From Bacillota bacterium (GTDB lineage Bacteria; Bacillota; Clostridia; Tissierellales; MES13): a DNA stretch of 64,000 nt. Below the pieces are notes generated by a model. The model worked only from the letters and a program-made list of their open reading frames with translations. It was not told the DNA's origin and made no database searches. The stretch spans positions 62,001 through 126,000 of the forward strand of contig VENA01000038.1 in the NCBI GenBank assembly GCA_009711785.1. The letters run 5' to 3'. Both the position numbers and the translations under genes were made by a program. Within the stretch, counting starts at the first letter, position 1; each line of letters begins with the position of its first letter. Positions 62,404 to 64,000 of the stretch are shown piece by piece.

Positions 62404-62853
62404 ATGAATAGATTAAATCCAGATAAGTTATTTGTTGAATATCGTCCATATGTTACTGAGACAGAACCAATAATCCCAAGGAGATATACACTTACCCACT
62501 CAGATATTACTGCTGATTTATTTTTAACTATAGGAACATATTATGCATTTGATAAAATTAATGAGATGAGGGATGAGGTATTAGCAGAGTGGAGGATAAT
62601 AAATGGAAAGTATACTCTATATGGCTATGTTTATGTCGGAGGAGAAAATATAAAAAAAGAATTAGCAGCCCTACGTTTTAATATATTTAATAGGGAATTA
62701 CCTTTAGCTTTAGAGGCAATTGTTTATGGGGATAGAAATTTTTTTAATGCCCATCCTAAGCTTATAGATGCACCTATAATAATATATTTTGATTCATACT
62801 ATGAAGAATTTAATAAAGTTAAATATTTTAAAACTCCAAGGGATTATAAGTAA
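62404..62853 (+). CDS. STAY-GREEN (SGR) family protein, putative Mg-dechelatase
   Basis: A 149-residue protein that follows plant STAY-GREEN closely. The hallmark RRYTLTHSDITADL lies at residues 26-39 (His32, Asp34). RDEVLAEW follows at 56-63, then ALRFNIFNRELPLALEAIVYG and the final IYFDSYYEEFNKVK. In plants SGR removes magnesium from chlorophyll a. Bacterial relatives in non-photosynthetic lineages have been described and can act on chlorophyll, but their natural substrate is uncertain. No photosynthesis or tetrapyrrole gene is seen in the window. GGGAGAG precedes the ATG. It is transcribed alone, with a bidirectional terminator at its stop. Confidence 0.92.
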   Translation: MNRLNPDKLFVEYRPYVTETEPIIPRRYTLTHSDITADLFLTIGTYYAFDKINEMRDEVLAEWRIINGKYTLYGYVYVGGENIKKELAALRFNIFNRELPLALEAIVYGDRNFFNAHPKLIDAPIIIYFDSYYEEFNKVKYFKTPRDYK

Positions 62854-62881
62854 AGTCAGGTTAGTTAACTAACCTGACTTT
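62852..62881. terminator. Bidirectional terminator between SGR and beta-CASP genes
   Basis: A perfect 30-base palindrome with arms AAAGTCAGGTTAGTT and AACTAACCTGACTTT overlaps the SGR stop codon and ends two bases before the convergent stop. The fold may also act as a cruciform. Confidence 0.9.
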
Positions 62882-62883
62882 TA

Positions 62884-64000
62884 CTATTTACCTAATAATA
62901 TAGTAATATCCATTAAATCCTGTTGAAGTTCTAATAACTTATTTTTAACTCTATCATAATCCTCTTTTAAAAACTCATCATCCATAAGCTTATTAGTATT
63001 AGAAACTAGATTTTCAAATTGCTCATAAACTTCTTGTAATTCCTTTTTAATATCCTCTTTACGTTTTATGGGTTTTAAATAATCTTTATCATAGCTTTTT
63101 AATTCATCTTCTTTTATTTCAAAGGTATAGCCTAAATCTGGAACAATAGTTTTTACGTTGAAGTTTTTACTAATTAAATTAGCAAAAGTATTTGCTGATT
63201 CCTCTTCTCCATGGACAATAAATATACGCTTTGGTAACTTTTTAAATCCTTTAAGCCAATTTAATAAATCACTCTGGTCTGCATGACCTGAATACCCTTC
63301 AATACTATGGACTTTGGCTTCAACCACAACGTCTTCACCCAGTACTTTGACCTTTTTAGCACCATCTTTTAATATTCTTCCAAGGGTTCCTTCTGCTTGG
63401 TATCCTACAAAGACTACGCTATTTCTACCCTTCCATAAATTATGTTTAAGGTGATGTTTTATTCTACCTGCTGTACACATACCACTGGCTGATATAATAA
63501 CTTTAGGGAAAGTATAATTATTAAGTCTCATAGATTCTTTATGATCCCTTACATAATGAAGATTTTCAAACTCAAAGGGATTATCACCCTCTAAAATCAT
63601 TTTCTTTGCCTCTTCATCAAAGCAATAGGTATTTTCCTTAAAGGCATCAGTAGCAGAAACTGCCATAGGGCTATCTATATAAATTGGAATCTTCATAAAT
63701 TCTTCTAATGTTTCATTGTTTTCATAATACTTATTTAACTCATAAATAAGTTCTTGAGTTCTTCCCACCGCAAAGGATGGAATAATAACCGTTCCTTCCC
63801 TCATAACTGTTTCATTTATAATATCTGTAAGTTTTTTAGTTCTTTCCTTTATATTTTCATGGAGTCTATTACCATATGTTGATTCCATGATAAGATAATC
63901 TGCATCTTCAATAAAAGTAGGATCTCTAAGGATAGGTTTGTTTTTCATCCCTATATCCCCTGAAAAAACAATTTTCACTTCATCATTTCTTTCCTTTATC
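62884..64000 (-). CDS. Beta-CASP metallo-beta-lactamase-fold ribonuclease, 3' part
   Basis: The frame is open to the window edge, so the N-terminal part with the first metal motif is missing; 371 residues remain. Visible are ADYLIMESTYGNRLH, IPSFAVGRTQELIYEL, ISASGMCTAGRIKHHL, VGYQAEGTLGR and HSIEGYSGHADQSDLLNWL, the conserved steps of the beta-CASP family (RNase J/CPSF-73 relatives, YSH1 type). It probably processes or degrades RNA in the cytosol. The C-terminal ~60 residues form a helical, charged extension. Apparent GTG at 63978 is internal. Exact substrate unknown. Confidence 0.92.
   Translation of the reverse strand, partial: IKERNDEVKIVFSGDIGMKNKPILRDPTFIEDADYLIMESTYGNRLHENIKERTKKLTDIINETVMREGTVIIPSFAVGRTQELIYELNKYYENNETLEEFMKIPIYIDSPMAVSATDAFKENTYCFDEEAKKMILEGDNPFEFENLHYVRDHKESMRLNNYTFPKVIISASGMCTAGRIKHHLKHNLWKGRNSVVFVGYQAEGTLGRILKDGAKKVKVLGEDVVVEAKVHSIEGYSGHADQSDLLNWLKGFKKLPKRIFIVHGEEESANTFANLISKNFNVKTIVPDLGYTFEIKEDELKSYDKDYLKPIKRKEDIKKELQEVYEQFENLVSNTNKLMDDEFLKEDYDRVKNKLLELQQDLMDITILLGK

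Noticed and set aside
1..64000. tRNA, rRNA, CRISPR arrays, prophage or intact transposase genes
   Set aside because: Reading through the gaps and both strands gave no cloverleaf-like sequence, no regularly spaced repeats and no integrase or transposase motifs. Short tRNA genes could still be missed by eye.

Overview
The window is AT-rich, densely packed DNA from a low-GC anaerobic firmicute, most likely a member of Clostridia/Tissierellia. The evidence is strong AGGAGG ribosome-binding sites, short U-tailed terminators, a complete V-type ATPase operon, an acyl-CoA dehydratase activator of the HgdC type, a clostridial pyr operon with PyrR sites, and no aerobic respiratory genes. I saw no rRNA or tRNA genes, CRISPR array or intact mobile element. 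The species call is inference from gene content.

Layout. (1) 1-1.3 kb: end of a riboflavin operon (ribBA partial, ribH). (2) 1.3-5.2 kb: a convergent cyclic-di-GMP pair, a DUF6273-membrane-GGDEF cyclase facing an EAL-CBS-GGDEF phosphodiesterase. (3) 5.4-9.7 kb: HEAT-like protein, a 56-residue membrane protein, a TraB-family protein, and a CBS/DRTGG inorganic pyrophosphatase. (4) 9.8-12.8 kb: TusA plus a two-gene YeeE/YedE sulfur transporter, with a divergent LysR regulator. (5) 13-22 kb: rmlB-rmlA-like-wecE-GT2-ATP-grasp, a cassette to make a dTDP-4-amino sugar and load it on a lipid carrier, followed by a TauABC/SsuABC-type transporter and a convergent GT39-type transferase. (6) 22.2-27.6 kb: two double-rhodanese lipoproteins, a full-length YeeE/YedE transporter and a CoA-disulfide reductase-rhodanese fusion, a second and larger sulfur-handling locus. 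(7) 27.8-36.3 kb: nine-gene V-ATPase operon, then a PP2C-like phosphatase. (8) 37.3-41.1 kb: FbpABC-type ABC transporter on the minus strand, then a lipoprotein and a YitT-family protein. (9) 43.3-52.5 kb: a catabolic island with two SSS symporters, an amidohydrolase, an M81 (MlrC-like) peptidase, an MFS carrier and a SorC-type regulator. (10) 52.8-59.4 kb: signal peptidase I, then pyrB-I-C-F-K-D-E behind a promoter, a PyrR attenuator and a second PyrR motif on the pyrB ribosome-binding site. (11) 59.4-64 kb: GNAT acetyltransferase, a decayed S66 peptidase gene, a radical SAM protein, an orphan dehydratase activator, a bacterial homologue of plant STAY-GREEN Mg-dechelatase, and the 3' part of a beta-CASP ribonuclease gene.

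Most worth following up are the STAY-GREEN homologue in a non-photosynthetic anaerobe, the Arn-like amino-sugar cassette that carries an ATP-grasp ligase, the two sulfur-trafficking loci, the unexplained amidohydrolase/M81 island with its operator-like repeats, and the apparent double PyrR control of pyrB.
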